Shown: positions 27,427 through 36,086 of the stretch, piece by piece
Numbering within the stretch: the first letter of the stretch is position 1
Layout of the letters: every line of letters begins with the position of its first letter
From: Rhodocyclaceae bacterium
GTDB taxonomy: Bacteria; Pseudomonadota; Gammaproteobacteria; Burkholderiales; Rhodocyclaceae
Assembly: GCA_030682175.1 (NCBI GenBank)
Contig: JAUXOM010000020.1
Location: forward strand, 1-64,000
Reading direction: 5' to 3'
Length of the DNA: 64,000 bases
Program-made: the position numbers and the translations under genes
Notes under the pieces: generated by a model
Databases searched by the model: none
What the model was told of the DNA's origin: nothing
The model's input: the letters and a program-made list of their open reading frames with translations, nothing else

Positions 27427-27513
27427 GCTTTCAGAGCAGGCTAATGCCTGCGTCAGCAGGCGTTATGCCGGAACTAAAAGCTCACCAGAAGGGTTGTTGC
27501 AGCCAAGGAGTGA
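27391..27513 (+). repeat. Direct duplication of the rplS 3' end flanking repeat R2
   Basis: Bases 27391-27426 (rplS end, including the stop) and 27478-27513 match at 32 of 36 positions. Between them lies a 51-bp R2 segment. GTGAGCTT at 27423-27430 and AAGCTCAC at 27478-27485 are also perfect inverted repeats at the borders. Confidence 0.65.
27429..27480 (+). repeat. Repeat R2, copy 1
   Basis: It begins TTTCAGAGCAGGCTAATGCC and continues with the hairpin GCCTGC-GTCA-GCAGGC, ending in GGAACTAAAAG. The copy at 63738-63780 has the same order with a stem CCCGC-GTCA-GCGGG. Confidence 0.65.
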
Positions 27514-27532
27514 ATATTGCCTGGCTGCACCA

Positions 27533-27564
27533 GCAAAAAGGGACGCCGCGGCGTCCCTTTTTGC
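27533..27564. terminator. Bidirectional terminator between rplS and folE2
   Basis: GCAAAAAGGGACGCCG and CGGCGTCCCTTTTTGC form a perfect 16-bp palindrome. It can serve both convergent genes. Confidence 0.85.
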
Positions 27565-27583
27565 TGTCCTGGATCAGCCTGCG

Positions 27584-28402
27584 TCAGGCGGTTTTATTGC
27601 GCTCGATGAGTGCGTAGGCCGAGTGGTTGTGGATCGATTCGAAGTTCTCCGATTCCACGATGTAGGCATCGATGCGCTGATCGGCATTCAGCACGCCGGC
27701 CACGTCGCGCACGATGTCCTCGACGAACTTCGGATTGTCGTAGGCGCGCTCGGTGATCAGCTTTTCGTCAGGACGCTTCAGCAGCCCATAGAGTTCGCAT
27801 GAAGCCTGCGTTTCGGCCACCCGTACCAGTTCCTCGATCCAGACGAAGCTGTTGGTAATGGCGGTGATGGTGATGTGCGAGCGCTGGTTGTGGGCGCCAC
27901 GCTCGGAAATCTTCTTCGAGCAGGGACACAGGCTGGTGGCTGGCACGACGACACGGGTGGTCTGGCGGTAGATATCGCCAGGGAGAATTTCCCCGATGAA
28001 CGTCACCTCATAATCCATCAGGCTCTTGACCTTCGAGGCAGGCGCTTCCTTGTTGATGAAATAGGGGAAGCTCATTTCGAGATGACCGGTTTCCGCCTCC
28101 AGGCGCTTCACCATCTCGCGCAGCATCGATTCGAAACTCTCGACCGAGACCTCGCGGTCGTTGGCGTTGAGGATCTCGACGAAGCGCGACATGTGGGTGC
28201 CCTTGAAGTTGTGGGGCAGCCCGACATACATGTTGAAGGTAGCGATGGTGTGTTGTACCCCGCCACTCTTGTCCAGCACCTTGACGGGGTGGCGGATGGA
28301 CTTGATGCCGACTTTGTTGATCGGCAACTGGCGCGAGTCGAGGCTGGATTGAACGTCTGGTATGGCCATGATGTCTTTCAGGTTCACGGGCTGGTCTTTC
28401 AT
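27584..28402 (-). CDS. folE2: GTP cyclohydrolase FolE2 (type IB)
   Basis: First step from GTP to 7,8-dihydroneopterin triphosphate, for folate and queuosine precursors. The 272-residue protein is the FolE2 type, which does not require zinc: [11 protein letters not shown] and [13 protein letters not shown] near the N terminus, [19 protein letters not shown] in the middle (substrate-site cysteine and histidine), and [10 protein letters not shown] near the end. The ATG at 28400-28402 is used; a longer frame upstream has a non-homologous extension. It lies 79 bp after dxs on the same strand. FolE2 is often made under zinc limitation, but no Zur box was identified here. Confidence 0.93.
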   Translation of the reverse strand: MKDQPVNLKDIMAIPDVQSSLDSRQLPINKVGIKSIRHPVKVLDKSGGVQHTIATFNMYVGLPHNFKGTHMSRFVEILNANDREVSVESFESMLREMVKRLEAETGHLEMSFPYFINKEAPASKVKSLMDYEVTFIGEILPGDIYRQTTRVVVPATSLCPCSKKISERGAHNQRSHITITAITNSFVWIEELVRVAETQASCELYGLLKRPDEKLITERAYDNPKFVEDIVRDVAGVLNADQRIDAYIVESENFESIHNHSAYALIERNKTA

Positions 28403-28481
28403 GGAATTGGTTGAAAGGCTGATCGATCGAATCCGAACTGCCTCGTTGGCCGCGCCACTATAACATTCCCGACAAAATTGC

Positions 28482-30338
28482 TCAAGTAATGGATTGTTGA
28501 TGAATTTTGATGCGTTCGGCCAGGTTATTCGAGTCGAGGCCAGTTTCTGCGAGCATTTCACCTTGTTCGCCATGCTCGATGAAATTATCGGGCAAACCGA
28601 GACGCAGCAAGGGTTTGAGGATGCCCATGTCTTCCAGCGCACGCGCGACTTCGGAACCGGCACCGCCGATCACGGTATTTTCTTCCAGCGTCACCAGCAG
28701 GTCGTGGGTTTGCGCCAGTTCGCGGACCAGCGCAAGGTCAAGCGGTTTTACAAAGCGCATGTTGGCAACGGTGGCGTCGAGTGAGTCGGCGGCTTTCAGG
28801 GCGGCGGTCAGCAAGGTGCCAAAGACGAGAATCGCCACCGCGCGACCGCGCCGACGAATTTCTCCCTTGCCCAGCGGCAGGCTGTCAAGAGTCGGCGCTG
28901 GCGGGACGCCGGCACCGCTGCCGCGTGGGTAGCGCACCGCCGCCGGGCCTGGGTGATGGTAAGCAGTAGTCAGCATCAGGCGGCACTCTGCCTCGTCGGC
29001 AGGCGTCATGACCACCATGTTCGGGATGCAGGTGAGGAACGACAGGTCGAAGGCGCCCTGATGGGTGGCGCCATCGGCACCGACCAGGCCGCCACGGTCA
29101 ATGGCGAAAGTGACATCGAGATTCTGCAGGGCGATGTCGTGGATCAATTGATCGTAGGCACGCTGCAGGAAGGTCGAGTAGATGGCCACGACCGGTTTCA
29201 TGCCCTCGCAGGCCAGTCCGGCGGCAAAGGTCAGCGCATGCTGTTCGGCAATGCCGACGTCGTGGTAGCGGTCAGGAAACGTAGCGGCGAAACGGGTCAT
29301 GCCCGAACCCTCGCACATGGCTGGCGTTATGCCGACCAGTCGGGTGTCTGCGTCAGCCATGTCGCACAGCCAATCGCCAAACACTTTCGTGAAGCTGAGC
29401 TTGCCACCACCTTTACCCGATTGGATGCCGTTGGATGCGTCAAACCTGGAAACGCCGTGGTAGAGCACCGGATCGGCCTCGGCCAGCTTGTAGCCTTGAC
29501 CCTTGCGGGTGATGACGTGCAGAAATTGCGGGCCCGTCAACTCGCGCAAGTTCTGCAGGGTGGGGATCAGTGAGTCGAGGTCATGGCCGTCAATCGGGCC
29601 GATGTAATTGAAGCCGAGTTCTTCGAACAGCGTGCCGGGCACGAACATACCCTTGACGTGTTCTTCGGCGCGCTTGGCCAGTTGCAACAGGGGGGGGGCC
29701 ATCGACAAGACTTTTTCGCCAGCGCGGCGGGCCGCATTGAAGGTCCGCCCGGAAAGCAGGCGCGCGAGATATTTGTTGAGCGCGCCAACCGGCGGCGAAA
29801 TCGACATGTCGTTGTCGTTGAGGATGACGAGCAGGTTGGCGTCAATCACCCCGGCATTATTCAGCGCCTCGAAGGCCTGGCCGGCGGACATGGCGCCATC
29901 GCCAATGATGGCAACGACGCGCCGCTCCTCGCCCTTGTCGCGTGCCGCAACGGCCATGCCGAGGGCAGCCGAAATCGAGGTGGAAGAGTGTCCGACCCCG
30001 AAGGTGTCGTAGGCGCTCTCAGCGCGGCGCGGAAAACCCGAGACGCCATCCTTGGTGCGCAGGCGCTCCATGCCCGCGCGCCTGCCGGTGAGTACCTTGT
30101 GTGCGTAGGTCTGGTGTCCGACATCCCACACCAGCCGATCTGTCGGGGTGTCGAATACGTAATGCAAGGCGATGGTCAGTTCGATGGTGCCGAGATTCGA
30201 CGACAGATGCCCGCCCGTACGGGCCACCGAGTCGAGCAGGAATGCGCGCAACTCTTCGGCCAGCGTGTGTAATTGCTCGCGCGGCAACTGCCGCAGGTCG
30301 GCCGGGTCGGTGATGGTGTCAAGCAAGGCAAAGGGCAT
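28482..30338 (-). CDS. dxs: 1-deoxy-D-xylulose-5-phosphate synthase
   Basis: Thiamine-diphosphate enzyme making DXP from pyruvate and glyceraldehyde-3-phosphate, the entry to the MEP isoprenoid pathway. The 618-residue protein opens [19 protein letters not shown] and has [21 protein letters not shown], the ThDP motif [18 protein letters not shown] and the pyrimidine-binding [15 protein letters not shown]. It follows ispA by 2 bp in the xseB-ispA-dxs order. A short stretch [10 protein letters not shown] is encoded by the antisense of an R1 copy but does not lengthen the protein. Confidence 0.96.
   Translation of the reverse strand: MPFALLDTITDPADLRQLPREQLHTLAEELRAFLLDSVARTGGHLSSNLGTIELTIALHYVFDTPTDRLVWDVGHQTYAHKVLTGRRAGMERLRTKDGVSGFPRRAESAYDTFGVGHSSTSISAALGMAVAARDKGEERRVVAIIGDGAMSAGQAFEALNNAGVIDANLLVILNDNDMSISPPVGALNKYLARLLSGRTFNAARRAGEKVLSMAPPLLQLAKRAEEHVKGMFVPGTLFEELGFNYIGPIDGHDLDSLIPTLQNLRELTGPQFLHVITRKGQGYKLAEADPVLYHGVSRFDASNGIQSGKGGGKLSFTKVFGDWLCDMADADTRLVGITPAMCEGSGMTRFAATFPDRYHDVGIAEQHALTFAAGLACEGMKPVVAIYSTFLQRAYDQLIHDIALQNLDVTFAIDRGGLVGADGATHQGAFDLSFLTCIPNMVVMTPADEAECRLMLTTAYHHPGPAAVRYPRGSGAGVPPAPTLDSLPLGKGEIRRRGRAVAILVFGTLLTAALKAADSLDATVANMRFVKPLDLALVRELAQTHDLLVTLEENTVIGGAGSEVARALEDMGILKPLLRLGLPDNFIEHGEQGEMLAETGLDSNNLAERIKIHQQSIT
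28887..28910 (+). repeat. Repeat R1, short form, within dxs (antisense)
   Basis: AAGAGTCGGCGCTGGCGGGA continues CGCC and matches the R1 consensus at 22 of 24 positions. It lies on the strand opposite to dxs, the only genic copy in this orientation. The encoded segment is a variable loop, so it is tolerated without a length change. Confidence 0.5.
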
Positions 30339-30340
30339 GT

Positions 30341-31231
30341 TCAGAAATTTCGTTCGACGATGTAATCGGCCAAGGCATGGAGCCGTGATGTATCGGCCGG
30401 GCAAAGGCCCAATGCGTCATGCGCCTCCGCGCGCAAACGTGCGGCGAGTTCCTTGGCGCGCGCCAGGCCGAGCATGCTGACATAGGTGGGCTTGTCCTGT
30501 GCGGCGTCCTTGCCGGCAGTCTTGCCCAGGGTGACGGTGCTGCCTTCGGCATCGAGTATGTCATCCACCACCTGGAACAGCAGGCCGGCGCGGTTGGCAA
30601 AGTGGCCGAGCGCTTGCAGGCTCGCGTCGTCGGCTCCCCCCGCGTGGGCGCCCAGCAAAACGGCGGCACGAATCAGTGCACCGGTTTTGTGGATATGCAT
30701 GAATTCTAGTTCTTCGAGCGATAGAGCCATGCCGATTGCGGCCAGATCGATAGCCTGGCCACCGGCCATGCCGCGCGAGCCGGCGGCCTGCGCCAGCAAG
30801 GTCAGCATCTGGAGCTGTCGTTCAGGGGTGGGTGCGGCGGACTGTTCGGCGAGCAACTGAAAGGCAAGTGTCTGCAGGGCATCCCCAACCAGCAAGGCGG
30901 TCGCTTCGTCGTACTCGACATGGCAAGTCGGGCGACCACGACGCAGCACATCGTTATCCATGCAGGGCAGGTCGTCGTGGACCAGCGAATAGGTGTGGAT
31001 GAGTTCAACTGCACAGGCGACGACGTCTACGCGCTGCGGGTCGGCCCCCAGCGCTTCGCCGGCCGCATGGCACAGCAGCGGACGCATGCGCTTGCCGCCG
31101 CCCAGCACGCTATAGCGCATTGCCTCGTGCAGGCGGGCAGGAGCTGTAGTATCAGGCGGAAGGCAGCGTGTCAGCGCCACCTCGGTGCGGCGCTGAATCA
31201 CGGCCATCCATGAGGCAAATGACTCGCTCAA
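30341..31231 (-). CDS. ispA: Farnesyl diphosphate synthase (polyprenyl synthetase family)
   Basis: Condenses IPP with DMAPP and GPP to FPP for undecaprenyl phosphate and quinones. The 296-residue protein has the first aspartate-rich motif DDLPCMDND near 90, the GKRMRPLL isoprenyl-binding motif, and the second motif DDILDAEG near 222. The chain-length region fits short-chain FPP synthase. It overlaps xseB by four bases and is followed by dxs after 2 bp. Confidence 0.94.
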   Translation of the reverse strand: MSESFASWMAVIQRRTEVALTRCLPPDTTAPARLHEAMRYSVLGGGKRMRPLLCHAAGEALGADPQRVDVVACAVELIHTYSLVHDDLPCMDNDVLRRGRPTCHVEYDEATALLVGDALQTLAFQLLAEQSAAPTPERQLQMLTLLAQAAGSRGMAGGQAIDLAAIGMALSLEELEFMHIHKTGALIRAAVLLGAHAGGADDASLQALGHFANRAGLLFQVVDDILDAEGSTVTLGKTAGKDAAQDKPTYVSMLGLARAKELAARLRAEAHDALGLCPADTSRLHALADYIVERNF

Positions 31232-31485
31232 GAAGACTCGCCCGCGGAGTTTGGCGACGTGACTTCACCAAGGTCGTGCAGCGCGCCGTTGTCGAGTATG
31301 CGGATCTTCTGCTCGGCCTGCCCCAGGGTGGTCTGACAGAAATTGAGTAGGCCCATGCCGCGCTCGTAGGCTTTCAGCGACTCCTCAAGTGGCGCACCAC
31401 CACCTTCCAGGGTCTGGACAATGCCTTCAAGTTCCTGCAGGGCGGCCTCAAAAGAGGCGGGAGGCTTGGTGTTTGGAGCTTTCAT
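31228..31485 (-). CDS. xseB: Exodeoxyribonuclease VII small subunit
   Basis: The 85-residue protein is XseB-like: FEAALQELEGIVQTLEGGGAPLEESLKAYERGMGLLNFCQ, a helical hairpin that oligomerises and binds the large subunit XseA. The enzyme degrades single-stranded DNA. It starts the xseB-ispA-dxs unit and overlaps ispA by four bases. The large subunit gene is not in the window. Confidence 0.93.
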   Translation of the reverse strand: MKAPNTKPPASFEAALQELEGIVQTLEGGGAPLEESLKAYERGMGLLNFCQTTLGQAEQKIRILDNGALHDLGEVTSPNSAGESS

Positions 31486-31600
31486 CGGGGGGTATTTTGC
31501 ACGCGAACCCGTAAAAATAGCCTATGGCGACCGCTAAGGTCAAATTGGCTATACTCAGACCCCTTTGAAATATGCTTATGGCCGAGGAGATTGCCACGCA

Positions 31601-31954
31601 ATGATTACCATCGATCACACCCAGCGCCTCGTTACAGTGGCCGTCATGGGCGAATTCACTCTCGACGATTTTCGCGAGTTCGAAGAGTATGTATTAACCG
31701 ACGGCCGTTTCGACGGCACTCTGGATCTGTTGTTCGATCTGACCGAGATGGCCGATTTCACGGTCGACATGGCGTGGGAGGAAATCAAGTTCTCCCGCAT
31801 CCATGGCGGCGACTTTCGCCGTATTGCCGTCGTCACCGACAGCCAATGGGTGGCCTGGAGTACCTGGCTGGAACAACTGTTTGTCAGTACCGACCTGCGG
31901 GCCTTCGACGACCCCGCTGAAGCACTTACCTGGCTGACGATGGAGAATGATTGA
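31601..31954 (+). CDS. SpoIIAA-like/STAS-type small protein
   Basis: The 117-residue protein has the alternating beta-alpha pattern of the SpoIIAA-like (STAS/SEC14) fold: MITIDHTQRLVTVAVMGEFTLDDFREFEEYV, LDLLFDLTEMADFTVD and FRRIAVVTDSQWVAWSTWLEQLF. These proteins are widespread and mostly of unknown role, sometimes tied to lipid or signalling. The ATG at 31601 has GAGGAG 12 bases upstream; an ATG at 31565 would add 12 residues. It overlaps the start of the following rhodanese gene, so the two are co-translated. Confidence 0.7.
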   Translation: MITIDHTQRLVTVAVMGEFTLDDFREFEEYVLTDGRFDGTLDLLFDLTEMADFTVDMAWEEIKFSRIHGGDFRRIAVVTDSQWVAWSTWLEQLFVSTDLRAFDDPAEALTWLTMEND

Positions 31955-32808
31955 TGTTCGACAAACTGGTTAGTGTCGATACCCTCGCTGCGCATACTGA
32001 TGATCCAGCCTGGCGCGTGTTCGACTGCCGGCACGATTTGCAGAATCTCGATTACGGCATGCAGGCCTATGCCAAGGGGCACATTCCCGGCGCACTGTTT
32101 CTGCATGTGGACCGCGACCTGTCGGGCGCGAAGACCGGCAGCAACGGGCGCCATCCGCTGCCCGACATCGCTGCCTTCGCAGCGCTGATGAGCGCCTGTG
32201 GTGTCGGTGCCGATACCCAGGTGGTGGCTTACGACAATGAAAGCGGAATTTTTGCGTCACGCTTGTGGTGGATGTTGCGCTGGTTGGGCCACGACAAGGT
32301 TGCCGTGCTTGATGGTGGCCTGCCGGGCTGGCGTCGCGCCAAACTGCCGCTGGAAATCGAGGTGCGCCAGGTACCTGCAGCGCAGTTTGTGCCGCGTCCG
32401 CGCGACGAAATCGTCGAAACCGCCGCAGTGCTCGCCAAGCTGCATGCGCCGGAAATGCTGATTCTCGATGCGCGCAGCGAGGAGCGCTTTGCCGGCGAAA
32501 ATGAAACCCTGGATCCGGTCGGCGGGCACATCCCCGGTGCCGAGAACCGCTTTTATTTCGACAACCTGGATGATGCAGGCTGCTTCTTCAAGCCGGTGGA
32601 CGAACTGCGCGCCGAGTTTGACGATCTGCTCAATGGCCGCGACCCGAAAAATGTCGTGCAACAGTGTGGTTCCGGCGTTACCGCTTGCCACAACTTGCTG
32701 GCCATGGAAGTTGCCGGCCTCTGTGGATCGAAACTGTATGTCGGTTCATGGAGCGAGTGGTGCAGCGATCCGTCGCGGCCGATTGCCGTAGGTGATCAAC
32801 CAGGATAA
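31954..32808 (+). CDS. sseA: Thiosulfate/3-mercaptopyruvate sulfurtransferase (SseA-type rhodanese)
   Basis: Two-domain rhodanese of 284 residues; the C-terminal domain has the active-site loop QCGSGVTACHNLLAME. CGSGVTA is the mercaptopyruvate-type loop with the catalytic cysteine. The first domain (about 1-130) is inactive, as is usual. It transfers sulfane sulfur to thiol acceptors or cyanide. The stop of the preceding STAS gene overlaps this ATG, and the 3' end overlaps queG by 13 bp convergently. It may supply the TusA/DsrE2 carriers elsewhere in the window; that link is inference. Confidence 0.88.
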   Translation: MFDKLVSVDTLAAHTDDPAWRVFDCRHDLQNLDYGMQAYAKGHIPGALFLHVDRDLSGAKTGSNGRHPLPDIAAFAALMSACGVGADTQVVAYDNESGIFASRLWWMLRWLGHDKVAVLDGGLPGWRRAKLPLEIEVRQVPAAQFVPRPRDEIVETAAVLAKLHAPEMLILDARSEERFAGENETLDPVGGHIPGAENRFYFDNLDDAGCFFKPVDELRAEFDDLLNGRDPKNVVQQCGSGVTACHNLLAMEVAGLCGSKLYVGSWSEWCSDPSRPIAVGDQPG

Positions 32809-33929
32809 CGGGACAGCGCCCAGGCCACATGCTCGCGCACCAGCGCCGAGGGGTAATCCATGCGTGCCAGCAGGGCGCTTCTGGCCTCTGGCGCGGGCGA
32901 CGCATTGCCCAGGGCGACGGCGATATTCCGCAGCCAGCGTTCGTGGCCGATGCGGCGAATCGGCGAACCCGCCAACCGTGCGTTGAATTCATCCTCGCTC
33001 CAGGCAAACAACTCGACCAATGTCGCGCAGTCGAGGCCGTGACGCGGCGCGAAGTCCGCTTCGCGTGTCAGCGGTGCAAAGCTGTTCCACGGGCAGACGC
33101 TCTGGCAGTCGTCGCATCCATAGATGCGGTTGCCCATTAGTGGTCGCAACTCGACAGGAATGCTCCCTTTGAGTTCGATGGTCAGGTAGGAAATGCAGCG
33201 GCGTGCGTCGAGGCGGTAGGGCGCGACAAAGGCTTGTGTCGGACAGATGTCGAGGCAGGCTGTGCAGTCGCCACAGTGGCCACTGGTTGGCACATCCGCC
33301 GGCAGTGGCAGGTCGACAAATATCTCGCCGAGGAAAAACCACGAACCGGCTTCGCGCGTCAGCAGCAGTGTGTGCTTGCCACGCCAGCCCAGCCCCGCAT
33401 TCCTGGCGAGTTCGACTTCCATCACCGGCGCGGAATCGGTGAACGCGCGGTAGCTGAAATCACCGACTTCCGCGACGATGCGGTCGGCCAGTTGTTGCAG
33501 CCGTGCGCGCAGTAGCTTGTGGTAATCGCGGCCCAGCGCGTAGCGGGAGATGATCGCTGAAGTTGAAAATTCGCCCCCCTCTCCCTCAATCCCTCTCCCG
33601 CAAGGGGAGAGGGAGGCTGCCTGTCTCCTCTCTCCCCTTGCGGGAGAGAGGCCGGGAGAGAGGGGGTGGGCAGGGCGGCGCATTTCCGGCAGGTAATCCA
33701 TGCGGCATGAGATGACCGCCCTTGTGCCGGGCAGCAGTTCGGCCGGACGTGCCCTTTTCATGCCATGGCTGGCCATATAATCCATCTCGCCGTGGCAACC
33801 GGCCGCCAGCCAGTCAGCCAAACCGGCCTCGGCCGGGCGAAGGTCGATGTCCGCAAAGCCGACGGCGGCAAAGCCCAGGTCTTTGCCCCAAGCGCGAATC
33901 TTCTCTTTCAATCCCGTCCAGTCATGCAT
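32796..33929 (-). CDS. queG: Epoxyqueuosine reductase
   Basis: Cobalamin and two 4Fe-4S clusters reduce epoxyqueuosine to queuosine in tRNA. The 377-residue protein has HYKLLRARLQQL-like substrate helices, a first cluster motif CGDCTACLDICPTQAF and a second CDDCQSVCPWNSF. Residues about 87-119 ([15 protein letters not shown] region) come from an R3 repeat inserted in frame and are missing in other QueG proteins. The start at 33927-33929 is shared with the divergent tsaE start in ATGCAT. It converges on sseA. Confidence 0.93.
   Translation of the reverse strand: MHDWTGLKEKIRAWGKDLGFAAVGFADIDLRPAEAGLADWLAAGCHGEMDYMASHGMKRARPAELLPGTRAVISCRMDYLPEMRRPAHPLSPGLSPARGERRQAASLSPCGRGIEGEGGEFSTSAIISRYALGRDYHKLLRARLQQLADRIVAEVGDFSYRAFTDSAPVMEVELARNAGLGWRGKHTLLLTREAGSWFFLGEIFVDLPLPADVPTSGHCGDCTACLDICPTQAFVAPYRLDARRCISYLTIELKGSIPVELRPLMGNRIYGCDDCQSVCPWNSFAPLTREADFAPRHGLDCATLVELFAWSEDEFNARLAGSPIRRIGHERWLRNIAVALGNASPAPEARSALLARMDYPSALVREHVAWALSRYPG
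33574..33672. repeat. Repeat R3 (double hairpin) inside queG
   Basis: Two hairpins, CCTCTCCCGCAAGGGGAGAGG-like and CCTCTCTCCCCTTGCGGGAG with its complement, form a unit of about 95 nt. The same unit is in ileS at 38338-38428. Read by queG it gives the [13 protein letters not shown] peptide. Confidence 0.8.
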
Positions 33930-34421
33930 CCTGCCGATGATACCTGCCGCGAATGGTCGCTGCCCGACGAGGCGGCGACGCTTGCGCTGGGCGCCACTCT
34001 GGCTCAAGGGTTGCCACGTCGCGCCGTCGTTTACCTCGAAGGCGACCTCGGTGCGGGAAAAACCACACTTGTGCGCGGTCTGTTGCGAAAAGTCGGCTTT
34101 GGCGGGACGGCGAAAAGCCCCACTTACACACTGGTTGAACCTTATGTAGTTTCTGGATTAAACTTATATCACTTTGATTTTTATAGATTCAACACGCCGG
34201 AAGAATTCCTTGATGCGGGACTGGACGAATACTTTGCCGAAGATGCCGTCTGTCTGGTCGAATGGCCTGACCGGGCGGTGCCCTATCTGCCGGCCGCCGA
34301 CCTGCGTATCGGACTGGTTCTCGACGGCCCTGGCCGGCGTGCACGCATCGAGTCCGGCAGCGAGTGGGGGCGGCAATGGTTGAGCGCCCTCCCGGCAATA
34401 AACTCGACGGGCCGCCCCTAG
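33924..34421 (+). CDS. tsaE: tRNA N6-adenosine threonylcarbamoyltransferase ATPase subunit TsaE
   Basis: ATPase partner of the TsaD/TsaB complex for t6A37 in tRNA. The 165-residue protein has the Walker A GDLGAGKTTLVRGLLRKVG and the family motif KSPTYTLVEPY, then YHFDFYRF and the LVEWPDRA stretch. The R1 repeat encodes the RKVGFGGTAK part at residues about 56-63, between Walker A and KSPTY. The ATG at 33924 forms ATGCAT with the queG start. The 3' end overlaps amiC by 46 bp. Confidence 0.93.
   Translation: MHPADDTCREWSLPDEAATLALGATLAQGLPRRAVVYLEGDLGAGKTTLVRGLLRKVGFGGTAKSPTYTLVEPYVVSGLNLYHFDFYRFNTPEEFLDAGLDEYFAEDAVCLVEWPDRAVPYLPAADLRIGLVLDGPGRRARIESGSEWGRQWLSALPAINSTGRP
34088..34112 (+). repeat. 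Repeat R1, short form, inside tsaE
   Basis: AAAAGTCGGCTTTGGCGGGA continues CGGCG and differs from the R1 consensus at two positions. It is translated KVGFGGTA, replacing an equally long loop in related TsaE proteins. Confidence 0.6.
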
Positions 34422-35740
34422 AGTTTTTTGGCCCCCTGGGGGGAGAACGGAGCGAAGCGACGTTTTCGGGGGGGGCGCGGTTCTCTCGCCGCGACATCCT
34501 CCGCTTCGCCTCCGCCAGTCTGACCCTGCTGGTCACGCCGCTGGCTGCATCGAATGCCTGGGGCAGGGCGGTGCCGACCCTGCTGGCGGTGCGCGTCTGG
34601 CCATCGAGTGATTACACCCGCGTCACCCTTGAACATGATCAGCCGCTGAAGGTCTCGCACCTGATGCTGAAGGACCCCGACCGTCTGGTCGTCGATATCG
34701 AAGAGGTCGAATTCAATTCGGTGCTGCAAAGCCTGCCAGGCAAGATTCTCGAAGCCGATCCGCAGATCCGCCTGATCCGCGCCGGTCGCTTCAAACCTGA
34801 CGTGGTGCGTCTGGTCATCGAACTGAAGGGCGAAGTGAAGCCGCAGGTATTCAGCCTCAAGCCGGCAGGCCACTACAGCCACCGGCTGGTGCTCGATCTC
34901 TATCCCGCCGAACCGCCCGATCCGCTGATGGCTTTTCTCGAGAAACATCGCGACTCCGCTCCGGCAGCCGTGCGGCCCGGCCAGAAACCCGCCAGACAAG
35001 GTGAACTGCCGGACATTCAGCGTCTTGTCACCGTGGTGATCGATCCCGGCCATGGCGGTGAAGACCCGGGTGCGATAGGGCGCGGCGGCACTTATGAAAA
35101 GAACGTGACGCTGGCCATTGCCCGTCGCCTGAAAGCGAAAATCGACGCCGAGCCGAACATGCGGGCCGTATTGACGCGCGATGGCGACTACTTCGTGCCC
35201 CTCGGCCAGCGCGTCAGCAAGGCGCGGCGCGTGCGTGCCGACCTTTTCATCTCGGTGCATGCCGATGCCTTCATCAAGCCGACTGCGCGCGGTTCCTCGG
35301 TGTACGTGCTCTCGGAAAACGGCGCATCGAGCTCAGCGGCGCGCTGGCTGGCGAACCGGGAGAACTCGGCCGATCTGGTTGGCGGCGTGAATTATGGCGT
35401 CAAGGACCCGCACCTGGCCCGTACCTTGCTCGACCTGTCGCAAACCGCAACCCTGAACGACAGCCTCAAGCTTGCCAAATCGGTACTGGGCGAGATTGGC
35501 GGCATCAATACCCTGCACAAGCGGCATGTCGAGCAGGCCGGTTTTGCCGTGCTGAAGGCGCCGGATATTCCTTCGATCCTGGTCGAGACCGCCTTCATCT
35601 CCAACCCCGAAGAAGAAAAGCGCCTGGTCGACGATGCCTATCAGGACAAGATGGCCGATGCCCTGTTGACCGGCATCAGGGGCTACTTTGCGCAGAACCC
35701 GGCACTGGGGAGGTCGAAGATGGCCTCTGTGGTGTATTGA
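34376..35740 (+). CDS. amiC: N-acetylmuramoyl-L-alanine amidase AmiC (Tat-exported)
   Basis: Zinc amidase that cleaves septal peptidoglycan for daughter-cell separation. The 454-residue protein has a Tat signal (SRRDILRFASASLTLLV), an AMIN domain (about 60-190) for septum targeting, and an amidase_3 domain with DPGHGGEDPG, YEKNVTLAIA, SVHADAF and VETAFISNPEEE, the zinc and catalytic residues. The ATG at 34376 is tentative (a GTG at 34364 is alternative) and gives about 36 residues before the twin arginines, part of them from the R4 repeat. It overlaps tsaE, a known gene pair. Confidence 0.9.
   Translation: MVERPPGNKLDGPPLEFFGPLGGERSEATFSGGARFSRRDILRFASASLTLLVTPLAASNAWGRAVPTLLAVRVWPSSDYTRVTLEHDQPLKVSHLMLKDPDRLVVDIEEVEFNSVLQSLPGKILEADPQIRLIRAGRFKPDVVRLVIELKGEVKPQVFSLKPAGHYSHRLVLDLYPAEPPDPLMAFLEKHRDSAPAAVRPGQKPARQGELPDIQRLVTVVIDPGHGGEDPGAIGRGGTYEKNVTLAIARRLKAKIDAEPNMRAVLTRDGDYFVPLGQRVSKARRVRADLFISVHADAFIKPTARGSSVYVLSENGASSSAARWLANRENSADLVGGVNYGVKDPHLARTLLDLSQTATLNDSLKLAKSVLGEIGGINTLHKRHVEQAGFAVLKAPDIPSILVETAFISNPEEEKRLVDDAYQDKMADALLTGIRGYFAQNPALGRSKMASVVY
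34409..34476 (+). repeat. Repeat R4 (68 nt) across the tsaE/amiC junction
   Basis: It begins GGGCCGCCCC, has GGCCCCCTGGGGGGAG and ends CGGGGGGGGC, matching the valS copy in length and blocks. It holds the stop codon of tsaE and codes the pre-Tat N-terminal part of AmiC. Confidence 0.7.
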
Positions 35741-36086
35741 CCCACCCCCTCCCGGCCTCCCCCTCACGGGGAAGGTGACTGTTGCTCGCTGCGCTCGTCA
35801 GTTACTGGGAGCTCCCGTCATGCTTGGGAGCGGATTGCGGCTTTCGCCGCGTGCCGTCTCGCCTTGGGGCGGCTCGGCGGCGAGACTGCGGGGGTGTGCT
35901 TTTCTCCCCTTCCCCTTGGCGGGGAGGGGCCGGGGGAGAGGGGGGCCACGAGAAAGCCCTTCACCCGCTTGCGGGAGAAGGGCGGCCCGGCGGCGAGACC
36001 GCTGTGGGCAAGGCCATTGCGGTTTGTTGCTCGGAGCCGGACTGATACAATTCACGGCTCCGCAAAACCTTCCAATCCCTGTTGCA
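35741..36086. other. Repeat-rich 346-bp gap between amiC and ribF
   Basis: No gene is apparent. The stretch contains C-rich and G-rich hairpins (CCCCCTCCCGG, CCTTCCCCTTGGCGGGGAGGG, CCCGCTTGCGGG) related to R3, and two R6 copies (35855-35898 and about 35978-36003). Confidence 0.65.
35855..35898 (+). repeat. Repeat R6, copy 2
   Basis: CCTTGGGGCGGCTCGGCGGC followed by GAGACTGCGGGGGTGTG parallels the copy at 170-212. Confidence 0.5.
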
